The translations under genes were made by a program, and so were the position numbers. From Lichenicoccus sp963693035 (GTDB lineage Bacteria; Pseudomonadota; Alphaproteobacteria; Acetobacterales; Acetobacteraceae), in contig CAXMMQ010000012.1 in assembly GCA_963693035.2 (NCBI GenBank), forward strand, positions 1 to 64,000: a stretch of 64,000 bases of DNA, given 5' to 3'. The notes under the pieces were generated by a model that saw only the letters and a list, made by a program, of their open reading frames with translations, did not search any database and had not been told where the DNA came from. This document shows positions 54,367 through 62,517 of the stretch, piece after piece; position 1 is the first letter of the stretch; each line of letters starts with the position of its first letter.

Positions 54367-55275
54367 ATGCCCTACCTGCTCGCCTCCGACGCACCCTCCG
54401 AGACCGCCGGACGCCGGTTCCGCGATCTGCTCGAACGCGGCGGCATCCTGCAGATCCCGGGTACGCATAACGGCATGGCGGCGCTGCAGGCAAAGGCCGC
54501 CGGCTTTACGGCCTGCTACCTGTCCGGTGCTGCGATGACCGCCTCGATGGGGTTGCCCGATCTCGGCATCATCACCGTGGATGAGGTGGCGTTCTTCATC
54601 CGCCAGGTGGTGCGCGCCTCCGCACTCCCAGTGCTGGTCGATGGCGATACCGGCTATGGTGAGGCGCTCAACGTCATGCACATGGTGCGCACGTTCGAGG
54701 AGGCGGGTGCGGCGGCGGTGCATCTCGAGGACCAGTTGCTGCCGAAGAAATGCGGCCATCTCAACGACAAGAAACTCGCCGATGCGCACGACATGGCGGC
54801 CAAGGTCGCCGCGGCCGCCAAGGCCCGTCGGGACCTGGTGATCGTGGCGCGCACCGACGCTGCCGCGTCCGAGGGTCTCGATGGCGCGCTGGCGCGTGCG
54901 AAACTCTACGTCGAGGCAGGCGCCGATGCGATCTTCCCCGAGGCGCTGAACACCGCAGAGATGTTCCGCGCCTTTGCCGAACGCCTGCCCGGTGTGAAGC
55001 TGCTCGCCAACATGACCGAATTCGGGCGCACGCCGTTCTTCACCGCGTCCGAATTCGAGGCGATGGGCTTCGGCATGGTGATCTGGCCGGTCTCCTCGCT
55101 GCGCGTCGCCAACAAGGCACAGGCCGAACTCTACGCCTCGATCCGCGCGCATGGCGGCACGCGTGCCATGGTCGAGCGCATGCAGACCCGGCAGGAACTC
55201 TACGACATGATCGGGCTGCACGACTACGAGGCGCTGGATGCCTCGATCGTGCGGACCATCGTGCCGGGTGCCTGA
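54367..55275 (+). CDS. prpB: methylisocitrate lyase
   Basis: Splits 2-methylisocitrate into succinate and pyruvate. The protein has 302 residues, normal for PrpB. The PEP mutase/isocitrate lyase fold is shown by PVLVDGDTGYGEALNVMHMV (metal Asp), VHLEDQLLPKKCGHL with the KKCGH catalytic-loop motif diagnostic for the lyase, IVARTDAAASEGLDGA and LLANMTEFGRTPFF. Third gene of the prp operon, 21 bases after prpC. Its product pyruvate and succinate enter central metabolism. Confidence 0.95.
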   Translation: MPYLLASDAPSETAGRRFRDLLERGGILQIPGTHNGMAALQAKAAGFTACYLSGAAMTASMGLPDLGIITVDEVAFFIRQVVRASALPVLVDGDTGYGEALNVMHMVRTFEEAGAAAVHLEDQLLPKKCGHLNDKKLADAHDMAAKVAAAAKARRDLVIVARTDAAASEGLDGALARAKLYVEAGADAIFPEALNTAEMFRAFAERLPGVKLLANMTEFGRTPFFTASEFEAMGFGMVIWPVSSLRVANKAQAELYASIRAHGGTRAMVERMQTRQELYDMIGLHDYEALDASIVRTIVPGA

Positions 55276-55282
55276 AGCGGCA

Positions 55283-55963
55283 CTACCGGAAGGGCGGATT
55301 GTCCTGATGACCCTGCTGGCGTCGCTGGCGTCGCACGAACAGGAACGTCCAGAGCCCGAGTGCGGCCATGGCGCCGTAGCCGATCACCGGACCGACGATC
55401 AGGTAGTCCGCGACCGGCATGGCGAATACCAGCGCGCAGGCCAGCACCGTCTGCGCCAGCAGGCCGAAGCCCCAGACCAGGGTCATCAGCGTCATGTTGC
55501 GCTTGAAACGCGGGCTGTGTTGCACCTGCTCCAGACGCGCGACGTCGGCGGCGGAGCGGCGGCGGGCATTGGCAAGGGCAAGCTGGTGGATGATCGGGCG
55601 CCCGATGGCGGCCGATCCCAGGAACAGGAGCGCGATCAATCCGGTCGCGAGGTTCTCGCGCAGTTGCAGCATGCGCACCGAGCCGCCGCCTAGAAAGGCG
55701 AGCAGGGACAGCACGATGCCGGCGAGGACCAGGAGCGAGAGAGCGTCGATGCGGCGCGACCGCAGGAACTCCGCGATGCTCCACAGGATCGGCGGCAGGG
55801 ACGAGGCCAGCAATGCCCGGACATCGCCGATATGCGGGGCGGTCTCGAGATAGACCAGATAGGGCAGGGCGAAGTTGGCCAGCAGCTCGACTCCGAGGCC
55901 GAGCAGCCTTGCGGATGTGGGCCTCGGCGCTTCGCTATCCTGCGTGGCTGCTTCGTCCTGCAT
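55283..55963 (-). CDS. VC0807-type integral membrane protein
   Basis: A 226-residue inner-membrane protein with about six predicted helices (for example LGLGVELLANFALPYLVYL, LSLLVLAGIVLSLLAFLGGG, GLIALLFLGSAAIGRPIIHQ and LIVGPVIGYGAMAALGLWTF). It resembles the uncharacterised VC0807 family, including the HQLALANARRRSAADVARLE loop and the soluble tail with RRQRRQQG. ATG 55963 is preferred to an upstream one at 56107, because the longer version would overlap the plus-strand gene at 56079. It is convergent with prpB, seven bases apart. Function unknown. Confidence 0.65.
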   Translation of the reverse strand: MQDEAATQDSEAPRPTSARLLGLGVELLANFALPYLVYLETAPHIGDVRALLASSLPPILWSIAEFLRSRRIDALSLLVLAGIVLSLLAFLGGGSVRMLQLRENLATGLIALLFLGSAAIGRPIIHQLALANARRRSAADVARLEQVQHSPRFKRNMTLMTLVWGFGLLAQTVLACALVFAMPVADYLIVGPVIGYGAMAALGLWTFLFVRRQRRQQGHQDNPPFR

Positions 55964-56078
55964 GGCTGCGTCCGGCGGTGTCGCCACACTCTGCCTGCAT
56001 CCGGCCGTGTCTGTGAACCGCCGCCTTAACCGGCAATCAATCAAACCGGCGTCTAATGGCAATTCAGGAGGCGGTGCA

Positions 56079-56315
56079 ATGTTGGATGCCATGACGTGCG
56101 AGATCATTCCTTTTCCGGTCGTCGAGAAGACGATGGACGTCCTGCGCCGGGTGGTCTGGCAGCTCGACCCGGGCGAGTTGCTGGCGGTCGCGGCCAGCCT
56201 GGTGGAGCTGGCGGCGGAGGCCTCCAGGCGAGGCAGCGAGGCGGATTTTTACGACCGCGCCAAGACTGCCTACCTGGTGCTCGAGCGGGTGCTGCTGGAG
56301 GGAGAGCGCATCTGA
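56079..56315 (+). CDS. small helical protein, function unknown
   Basis: A 78-residue acidic protein beginning MLDAMTCEIIPFPV, followed by a mostly helical region with two amphipathic segments (VEKTMDVLRRVVWQLDPGEL and LAVAASLVELAAEASRRGSE). A good ribosome-binding site (CAGGAGGCGGTGCA) precedes the ATG at 56079. I know no family for it. It lies directly upstream of the chemoreceptor fragment, in another frame. Confidence 0.6.
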   Translation: MLDAMTCEIIPFPVVEKTMDVLRRVVWQLDPGELLAVAASLVELAAEASRRGSEADFYDRAKTAYLVLERVLLEGERI

Positions 56316-56332
56316 CGCCGCCGGTCGGCTGG

Positions 56333-56740
56333 GCATTGACCGAGGTCAAGAGCCTCGCCAACCAGACGGCAAAGGCGACCGAGGAGATCGGCAGCCAGAT
56401 CGGCCGCATCCAGACCGCGACGCGCGAGGCGGTGGAGGCCATACGCAACATCAGCGAGACCATCGACGAGGTCAGCACCATTGCCACCACGATCGCCGCA
56501 GCGGTCGAGGAGCAGGGGGCGGCACCCGCGCAAATCGCCCGCAACGTTTACCGGACCGCGGAGGCGGCGCGGGATGTGACCGGCAACATCGGAGCGGTCA
56601 GCCGCGCCGCCGGTGAAGCCGGCGAGACCGCCGGGCAGGTGCTCAGCGCCGCCGCCGATCTCTTTCGCCGTGCCGAGCAACTCACCAGCGAGGTCAACGG
56701 CTTCGTCGCCACCGTCGCGCTGCCTGATCGTGGCCGTCCA
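56333..56740 (+). pseudogene. fragment of a methyl-accepting chemotaxis protein (signalling domain)
   Basis: From about 56336 the frame reads TEVKSLANQTAKATEEIGSQ, then IQTATREAVEAIRNISETID and AAAVEEQGAAPAQIARNVYR, ending LTSEVNGFVATV, the C-terminal half of an alphaproteobacterial chemoreceptor signalling domain. The sensor region, membrane helices and hairpin tip are all missing, and the 3' end has no proper stop: the frame runs through the repeat at 56813 into nagB. A leftover of a gene of about 1.7 kb. Confidence 0.75.
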
Positions 56741-56812
56741 AGACCAGGGGCTTTGCGCCTGGACCTCATCAAAGGCTCGCCTATGAGTTCCCTTGATTTT
56801 AAGAAAGGGGGC

Positions 56813-56831
56813 CTGGGGCCTCAGGCCCCAG
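56813..56831. repeat. GC-rich palindrome (REP-like) before nagB
   Basis: CTGGGGCCT and AGGCCCCAG flank a single C, a near-perfect 19-base palindrome, with GGGCAGAGCCC nearby at 56850-56860. This GGGG-CC/GGGCAGAGCCC combination is common between genes in Acetobacteraceae. It may be a terminator or folding element; it lies 34 bases upstream of the nagB start. Confidence 0.5.
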
Positions 56832-56864
56832 CGGGTCTCGGGCAGAGCCCTTGGTGGAGGCGTG

Positions 56865-57593
56865 ATGCACGTAACGGTCCTCGCAGACGCGGCAGAGGCT
56901 GCACAGGCCGCGGCGCTGCTCATCGCGGCAAGGCTGCGAGCCGATCCGGCGCTGGTGCTGGGGCTGGCCACCGGACGGACCATGCAGGCCGTGCATGCCG
57001 GGCTGGTCGGGCTGCATCGCGATAAAGGCTTGAGCTTCGCGCGATGCCGCAGCTTCAATCTCGACGAATATGCCGGCCTGCCGCCCGACGACGCCAATGC
57101 CTATCGCCGCACCATGAACTCGGACCTGTTCGACCTCGTCGATATCCGTTTGTCGGACACGCACGTTCCGGACGGGATGGCGCCGGACCTCGATGCGGAG
57201 GGGCGGCGCTACGAGGCATCGATCGTGGCCAGCGGCGGCATCGGGCTGCAGGTTCTGGGACTCGGCGAGAACGGCCATATCGGCTTCAACGAGCCTGGCT
57301 CCGCGTTTGACAGCCGGACCCGGGTGGTGACGCTGACGATGGCGACGCGCTCGCAGAACCGGCCGCTGTTTGGTGGCAGGCTCGAACGGGTGCCCCGGCG
57401 GGCGATCACCATGGGCATCGGCACCATCCTGGCGGCGCGTGAGATCCTGCTGGTGGCGACCGGTGCGTCCAAGGCCGAAGCCCTGGCCAGGGCGATCAAC
57501 GGTCCGGGCGACGTGCAGGTGCCGGCCTCAGCCCTGCAGCGTCATCCCTGCTGCACCGTCATCCCGGATGCCGAGGCCGCCGCCAGCCTATAG
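56865..57593 (+). CDS. nagB: glucosamine-6-phosphate deaminase
   Basis: Converts glucosamine 6-phosphate to fructose 6-phosphate and ammonia. The protein has 242 residues, the short NagB form. It has LGLATGRTMQAVHAGLVG (phosphate site), SFNLDEYAGLPPDDANAYRR with the catalytic Asp, LGLGENGHIGFNEPGSAFDS with the active-site His and Glu region, and MGIGTILAAREILLVATGASKA. ATG 56865 has GGAGG eight bases before it; upstream in-frame reading passes through a repeat. nagA starts 47 bases later. No nagC-type repressor or transporter is seen. Confidence 0.93.
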   Translation: MHVTVLADAAEAAQAAALLIAARLRADPALVLGLATGRTMQAVHAGLVGLHRDKGLSFARCRSFNLDEYAGLPPDDANAYRRTMNSDLFDLVDIRLSDTHVPDGMAPDLDAEGRRYEASIVASGGIGLQVLGLGENGHIGFNEPGSAFDSRTRVVTLTMATRSQNRPLFGGRLERVPRRAITMGIGTILAAREILLVATGASKAEALARAINGPGDVQVPASALQRHPCCTVIPDAEAAASL

Positions 57594-57640
57594 CATCAGG
57601 CCGGGGACCGAGTCCTGGCGGCCCGGAGGGTACAAGAGCG

Positions 57641-58744
57641 ATGCAGTTGAGCGGACGGATCGTGCTCGCGGACCGCATCGTCGACGGCAGCATCGAATTC
57701 GGCGAGTTGATCACCGGCATCCAGCCGGCGGCGCCGGCTGGCGAGACCATCATCCTGCCGGGCTTCATCGACACCCACGTGCATGGCGGCGACGGCGGCG
57801 ACACCATGGACGGGGTGGCAGGCATCACCGCCGCTGCCCGCTTCCACCTCCGGCACGGCACCACCACGCTGCTGCCGACCACCATGACGGCGCCCTGGCC
57901 CGATGTGATGGGAGCGCTGCGTGCGGTTGGCGAAGTGCGCTTGCGTGGCCTGTATGGCGGTCCCGACGTGGCGGGGGCGCATCTCGAAGGTCCGTTCATC
58001 AGCCCGCACCGGCTCGGCGCGCAGCCACCGTTCGCGATCGAGCCGGAGCCGGCGCTGGTGCGCGAGGCGCTGTCGCTCGGATTGGTGCGGGTGGTGACCA
58101 TCGCGCCCGAGCTGGCCGGGGCGGGGGAGGCGATGCGGCTGTTCGCGCGGGCCGGCGTGCGGGTCAGCGCCGGCCATACGCGTTGCGGGTTCGAGCAGGC
58201 CCTGCAGGCCTTTGCCGAGGTGCGCGCCGCCGCGGGTATCGCGGGTGCCACGCACCTGTTCAACGCGATGGGCGGCATCGAGGGCCGGGCGCCAGGCCTG
58301 GTCGGCGCCGTGCTGCATGACGCGCATGCCTTTGCGGAACTGATCCTGGATACGCATCATGTGCATCCGGCGAATTTCGGTCTGGCGCGTGACATCCTCG
58401 GCGACCGGCTGCTGCTGATCACCGATGCGATGCGCGGCGCGGGCCTCGGCGACGGACCGAGCGAGCTTGGCGGCCAGCCGGTCACGATACGCAACGGCAT
58501 CGCTCGGCTGGCCGACGGGGCGCTTGCCGGCAGCGTGCTGACCATGGACGCCGCCCTGCGCAACGCCGTTGCGGCCTCGACCGGCCTTGCCCAGGCCTCC
58601 CGGCTGGTAAGCGGGAATGCCGCGCGCTATCTCGGCCTGCACGACCGCGGCAGGCTGCAGCCTGGACTGCGGGCGGACATCGTGGTGCTGGACGCCGCGA
58701 TGCGGGTGCAGGAGGTCTGGGTCACGGGGCTCCGGGTGGCCTGA
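57641..58744 (+). CDS. nagA: N-acetylglucosamine-6-phosphate deacetylase
   Basis: Removes acetate from GlcNAc-6-phosphate, feeding NagB. The protein has 367 residues, normal length, amidohydrolase fold. It has the metal-site DTHVHGGDGGDTMDG, the GAHLEGPFISP segment with the catalytic metal-binding Glu, SAGHTRCGFEQALQAFA, GATHLFNAMGGIEGR and ITDAMRGAGLGDG with the catalytic Asp. With nagB it forms an amino-sugar catabolic or peptidoglycan-recycling pair. It ends four bases before the convergent HxlR-like gene. Confidence 0.95.
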   Translation: MQLSGRIVLADRIVDGSIEFGELITGIQPAAPAGETIILPGFIDTHVHGGDGGDTMDGVAGITAAARFHLRHGTTTLLPTTMTAPWPDVMGALRAVGEVRLRGLYGGPDVAGAHLEGPFISPHRLGAQPPFAIEPEPALVREALSLGLVRVVTIAPELAGAGEAMRLFARAGVRVSAGHTRCGFEQALQAFAEVRAAAGIAGATHLFNAMGGIEGRAPGLVGAVLHDAHAFAELILDTHHVHPANFGLARDILGDRLLLITDAMRGAGLGDGPSELGGQPVTIRNGIARLADGALAGSVLTMDAALRNAVAASTGLAQASRLVSGNAARYLGLHDRGRLQPGLRADIVVLDAAMRVQEVWVTGLRVA

Positions 58745-58747
58745 CGA

Positions 58748-59092
58748 TCACGCGGCCGGTCGCCTCGTTCGCGGATCCAGCCGCCGGCGCAGGCTGTCGT
58801 TCGCGGCGGAGCCGGCTTCGGTGCGAAACACCGGGTCGGTCAGCGGCAGCCCGCTGTGGCGATCGACCAGCACCGGGTCGGCGACCTGGCCGGTCCCGCT
58901 GTTGCCTATGAGTACGCTCGCACCCTCGGGCGCGAACTGTCGGTTGCCCCAGGCGAGCAGGAACTGGGTCACCGGCCGGAAGTCGCGGCCACGCCCGGTC
59001 AGCAGGTAGCCGTGGCGCGGCGGCCGCTCGCTGTAGCGCGGCCGTTTCAGCAGCCCGGCCTCGACCAGCTCGTTCAGCCTGCGGGTCAGCAT
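58748..59092 (-). CDS. HxlR-type winged-helix regulator (5' end uncertain)
   Basis: From ATG 59092 the frame encodes 114 residues: LTRRLNELVEAGLLKRPRYS and RHGYLLTGRGRDFRPV are the recognition-helix and wing part of an HxlR domain. Upstream codons in the same frame (LILRDGFYGLSRFDEFQRSL, then GIAPN) complete the domain, and the frame stays open to about 59270 without a good start codon. The expected N-terminal Cys and SLxxIGDRWT segment are degenerate. So the gene is probably truncated at its 5' end, abutting the MFS remnant, or uses an unusual start. Confidence 0.6.
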   Translation of the reverse strand: MLTRRLNELVEAGLLKRPRYSERPPRHGYLLTGRGRDFRPVTQFLLAWGNRQFAPEGASVLIGNSGTGQVADPVLVDRHSGLPLTDPVFRTEAGSAANDSLRRRLDPRTRRPAA

Positions 59093-59382
59093 GTTTGGCG
59101 CGATCCCCAGGCTGCGCTGGAATTCGTCGAAGCGGCTGAGCCCGTAGAACCCATCGCGCAGGATCAGGGTGTCCCACCCGAGAGGACCGGGCGCTGCCGG
59201 ACGGCATTGGCGCCTGACGCTGTCCTCGAGCAGGCACCTGCCGGTTGCGGCCTTGCTGTCGCTGCCTGCCGTTGGTGTCGGCTGCTACGGGCTCGGCTGG
59301 TGGCGGGTCGGCCGGTTCATCGAGAGCACGCAGGCTCCGGGGTCGGTTTCGTCGGCTTCGTTTCACCCCGATCACGCATGAG

Positions 59383-59880
59383 CGGGGCTGGCGGCAGATG
59401 CTGCTGCCGCAGGCGTTCCGCGGGCTGGCGCAGCAGGTCGCGGTGGCACCCGCCGTGACGCTGACCCTGGGCGGATTGCCGGCGACACGGCTGCGGCATG
59501 CGTCCGGGCTGTTCAACCTGATGCGCGACCTCGGCGGCGCGACCAGCATCGCCGCCTGCGGCACCATCCTGATTGATCGCACCAACCTGCATTTGCTGCG
59601 TCTGGCCGAGCACCTCGCAGCCGCCAAACCGCCATGGTTCAGGTCCTGCAGGTCGCCGCCGGCGCGATACTGCCAGCTTCGCGGCGATACGTAATTCGGG
59701 GCGGCGATGGCGCTGCGGCAGCTCCGGACGCTGACCGTGCGCGAGGCATAGACGCAGGCCTTCGCCGACGTCTTTCTGGCGATCGCGGTGTGTTTCGCCG
59801 TTGCGGTCGTCGTGGTGCGGCTGATGCGTGGTGTCATCCCGGCCGGCCCAGCCTCCCCGGAGGCGGACCGAGCAGCCTCG
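59383..59880 (+). pseudogene. remnant of a DHA2-type MFS drug transporter (EmrB-like)
   Basis: WRQMLLPQAFRGLAQQVAVA, LGGLPATRLRHASGLFNLMR, LGGATSIAACGTILIDRTNL and LLRLAEHLAAAK match the C-terminal third of the EmrB/QacA family. After a frameshift near 59640, another frame carries an in-frame TAG at 59748-59750 followed by QAFADVFLAIAVCFAVAVVV, the last membrane helix. The first ten or so helices are missing. HxlR regulators often control such transporters, so a deletion probably removed the regulator's 5' end and most of the pump together. Confidence 0.65.
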
Positions 59881-59929
59881 GGCGCCGGCCGCCGCTGTCG
59901 CGCGATGACAGCATGAGGGCGGAACGACC

Positions 59930-59944
59930 TTGTGCATCGCACAA
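59930..59944. promoter_or_regulatory. perfect 15-base palindrome upstream of the DUF1127 gene
   Basis: TTGTGCATCGCACAA: TTGTGC and GCACAA arms around ATC. A second, related site TTGCACTGCACAA is at 59977-59989, with a TATATT stretch at 59973-59978 partly inside it. Two sites 47 bases apart in front of one gene suggest binding of a dimeric regulator, perhaps with looping. The GCAC/GTGC half sites resemble GCA-rich operators of PhaR-type regulators, but I cannot identify the protein. Confidence 0.5.
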
Positions 59945-60012
59945 TTTCTCTTCCCAATCATCAGTATCGGGTTATATTGCACTGCACAAACATGCTAACG
60001 GAGCTTGCACCG

Positions 60013-60243
60013 ATGGCCACCCCCTCTATCGCCACCATGGACGTCACCGTCAGCCGCAGCGGCGGCCGCAGCACCGGACTGGTCGTCTCGCTGCTGGAGC
60101 GCGTGCGCTCGTTTGGCCACCAGATCTCCGAGCAGAACCGCATCCGCATGGAGCTGGAAAGCTACAGCGACCGCCAGCTCGCCGACCTGGGTATCAGCCG
60201 CTCCGACATCCGCTCGATCGCTGAGCGCGAGGACCTGCGCTGA
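60013..60243 (+). CDS. DUF1127 domain-containing protein
   Basis: A 76-residue protein with the C-terminal DUF1127 (YjiS-like) domain: MELESYSDRQLADLGISRSD followed by IRSIAE. Proteins of this family in other alphaproteobacteria bind RNA and affect phosphate/carbon metabolism and sRNA turnover; that role is not shown here. ATG 60013 lies near CGGAGC; upstream in-frame ATGs at 59932 and 59992 would reach into the palindromic promoter region and are less likely. Monocistronic, with two palindromes upstream. Confidence 0.82.
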   Translation: MATPSIATMDVTVSRSGGRSTGLVVSLLERVRSFGHQISEQNRIRMELESYSDRQLADLGISRSDIRSIAEREDLR

Positions 60244-60393
60244 TCCCGGCTACCCGGAGCCACCCCGGGGGGCAACTGGGGACTTGAGCCGATCGGCCGA
60301 TGCTGCGCCAATTGCGTCTACGAACAGGTCCGCGGAGCGCATGCGGCAGTCGGCCGTAGCCGGGCCGGGGACCGTCTGGACGGGGCGGGCTCG

Positions 60394-60858
60394 ATGAAGA
60401 TCAAGAACTTGGCTGGTGTCATGCTGGTCGGACTGGCAATGGCGGGCGGCAGGCCGGCACCCGCGCGGGCGCAGTTGCTCGACAACCTCAAGGGGACGGC
60501 TGGCAACTATGGCGGCCACTCGTCCGGCCTTGCCTCAGGCGGGGGCGGCCTGGGCGGCGGAATGGGCGGCATGTCGCTGCCGTCGGTGAACTCCGCCAGC
60601 AGCAGCAATATCGGCGGGGTGCTGCAGTACTGCATCCGCAACAAGTATCTCGGCGGCAGCCAAGCCAATTCGGTAAAGAGCGGGCTGATGGGCAAGCTGG
60701 GCGGCGAGACCAAGGACAGGCAGTTCGCCGCCGGCAATCGCGGCCAGCTCGAGACCGGGTCGGGACAGAGCTTCGGCCTCGGCGGCGGCGGCATCAAGGG
60801 CCGTGTTACCGACAAGGTGTGCGGCATGGTCCTGCAGCACGCCAAGTCGATGATCTAG
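60394..60858 (+). CDS. DUF2501 (YjjA-like) secreted protein
   Basis: A 154-residue secreted protein. Signal peptide MKIKNLAGVMLVGLAMAGGR ends near ARAQ (residue 27). A Gly-rich region (GGGGLGGGMGGM) precedes the DUF2501 core: NIGGVLQYCIRNKYLGGSQA, then KDRQFAAGNRGQLETG and GGIKGRVTDKVCGMVLQHAK, with the two conserved cysteines likely forming a disulfide. Function unknown. It overlaps the convergent gene's stop by four bases (60855-60858). Confidence 0.82.
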   Translation: MKIKNLAGVMLVGLAMAGGRPAPARAQLLDNLKGTAGNYGGHSSGLASGGGGLGGGMGGMSLPSVNSASSSNIGGVLQYCIRNKYLGGSQANSVKSGLMGKLGGETKDRQFAAGNRGQLETGSGQSFGLGGGGIKGRVTDKVCGMVLQHAKSMI

Positions 60859-61223
60859 AAATAGCTCCAGCTCACCGTCAGTGTGCCGTTGCTGAACATC
60901 TTGCGTTCGGCGCCGATCGAGACGGTTCCGCAGCGGGTGCGGAAATCGACGCTGCCGTGCTGCACCAGCAGCACGTGGTCGGCAAGGAGGGCGCCGTCGT
61001 CCTTGACCGAGATGATGTATTTGTCGAGGTCGCGATCGAACAGCCGGGCGCGGTCCAGCCGGACCACCAGGCCGCCCCCCGAGACGGTCTGGCCGGCACT
61101 GATTCCCTGGCTGTAGCTCTTGCCGTCGCAGGCGGCGGCATCCGTCGTCAGGCTGGCAAGGGCGGCGCAGACAACCGTCATCAATGCCACGACCGTGTTG
61201 GAACCCTGGCGGCGGCCAGCCAT
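60855..61223 (-). CDS. secreted hypothetical protein
   Basis: A 122-residue protein I do not recognise. Start ATG 61223 gives a signal peptide (MAGRRQGSNTVVALMTVVCA, cleavage near DAAA at residue 33); a longer reading from 61277 only adds charged residues. The mature protein is about 90 residues with two cysteines (AACDGKS and RTRCGTVSIG) and beta-rich segments such as LVVRLDRARLFDRDLDKYII and LTVSWSYF, suggesting a small disulfide-bonded periplasmic domain. Convergent with the DUF2501 gene. Confidence 0.6.
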   Translation of the reverse strand: MAGRRQGSNTVVALMTVVCAALASLTTDAAACDGKSYSQGISAGQTVSGGGLVVRLDRARLFDRDLDKYIISVKDDGALLADHVLLVQHGSVDFRTRCGTVSIGAERKMFSNGTLTVSWSYF

Positions 61224-61389
61224 GCGTGCATGCTCCCGTGCTGCTGTCGGCCAGTGCCGACGGAAACGAGTCTGCAACCGGTATGCCAGAGCTCAAGCTG
61301 TTGCCGCAGCAGGGCATCACCATACCTGCTCGCTGACGGCGAGGTGTGGACGACCATGAATTGGCGGCGGCCGCCAAGGCTTCGTGCGG

Positions 61390-62409
61390 TCAGACGCTGC
61401 CGGCGATTGCCAGGATACACCGCCCGTCAAGCTCCTGTTCGACCTGGAAGGTGGCATGGCCGATGCCGAAGCGGACCCGCAGGTCGGAGGCAGCCTGGCG
61501 CAGCATCGCGTCGTCCACCTCCAGGCCCGGGCGTACCAGATGCGCGGTCAGTGCGGTCTCGGTGGTCGACATCCCCCAGATATGCAGGTCGTGCAGGTCC
61601 ACCACGCCCGGCAACTGCCGCAGGAAACCCTCGACGGCGATGCGGTCGATGCCCGGCGGCACCGCGTCCAGCGCCAGGTCGAGCGAGTGCCGCAGCACCG
61701 ACCAGGTGCCGGCCACGATGACCGCGGCGAGCACCAGGCTGACCAGCGGGTCGAGCCAACGCCAGCCGGTCAGCCAGATCACCCCGCCCGCCGCGACCAC
61801 GCCGGCTGCCAGCAGCGCGTCGGCGGCCATGTGCTGGAACGCGGCCCTGATGTTGAGGTCGCCCTTGCGGCCGCCGGCGAACATCAGGGCGGTGATGCCG
61901 TTCACCGCGATCCCGATTGCCGCCACCACCATCACCGTCCCGCCCGCGACCGGCGCCGGGGCGAGCAGCAGGCGGCGCACCGCCTCCCAGGCGATCGCGC
62001 CGGTCACCACCAGCAGCACCACCGAGTTGCCGAGCGCCGACAGGATCGAGGAGCGGCGCAGCCCATACGTGTAGCGCGTGCTCGGCCGCCGGCGGCCGAG
62101 GCCCTGCGCGAGCCAGGCGGCGGCGAGCCCGAGCACGTCGCCGAGATTGTGTCCGGCATCGGCCAGCAGCGCCAGCGAGTGCGCGAGCAGCCCGGCCACC
62201 GCCTCGCCGCCGACATAGGCCGCGTTCAGCGCGATGCCGATCGCAAACGCCCGTCCGAAGCTTGCCGGCGCATGGCTGTGGCCGCCGGGACCATGGGCGT
62301 GCCCCGGGGCATGGGCATGCGTTCCGCCGCAGCCGTGGTCATCATGCCCGTGATCATGCTCGTGGTCATGGTCGTGATGCAGGTGCGTCTCGGAATGCAG
62401 GTGAGCCAT
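61390..62409 (-). CDS. cation diffusion facilitator (zinc/cadmium/cobalt efflux)
   Basis: A 339-residue inner-membrane metal:proton antiporter of the CzcD/ZitB/ZnT type. The N-terminus has a strongly His-rich segment (HLHHDHDHEHDHGHDDHGCG, then HAHAPGHAHGPGGHSH), probably a metal buffer. Six helices follow; the transport-site residues are in LLADAGHNLGDVLGLAAAW (helix II His/Asp) and QHMAADALLAAG (helix V His/Asp), the HxxxD pattern of zinc transporters. The cytoplasmic ferredoxin-like domain starts near GVVDLHDLHIWGM. ATG 62409 begins just before the His-rich tail. Divergent from the oxidoreductase at 62518. Confidence 0.94.
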   Translation of the reverse strand: MAHLHSETHLHHDHDHEHDHGHDDHGCGGTHAHAPGHAHGPGGHSHAPASFGRAFAIGIALNAAYVGGEAVAGLLAHSLALLADAGHNLGDVLGLAAAWLAQGLGRRRPSTRYTYGLRRSSILSALGNSVVLLVVTGAIAWEAVRRLLLAPAPVAGGTVMVVAAIGIAVNGITALMFAGGRKGDLNIRAAFQHMAADALLAAGVVAAGGVIWLTGWRWLDPLVSLVLAAVIVAGTWSVLRHSLDLALDAVPPGIDRIAVEGFLRQLPGVVDLHDLHIWGMSTTETALTAHLVRPGLEVDDAMLRQAASDLRVRFGIGHATFQVEQELDGRCILAIAGSV

Positions 62410-62517
62410 GGCCTCGCCGTCTGGAGCGTCCGCGATCCTAGCAAGCCGCGGGTGTCCTCTCCAGCGTTGCGGGATCCGCATCTGGCGAATGGCGGCCTTG
62501 CTGCGTAAGAGACCGGC

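Noticed and set aside
59169..59381. 70-residue plus-strand ORF upstream of the MFS remnant
   Set aside because: Overlaps the HxlR coding strand and I cannot align it confidently to the transporter; not called.
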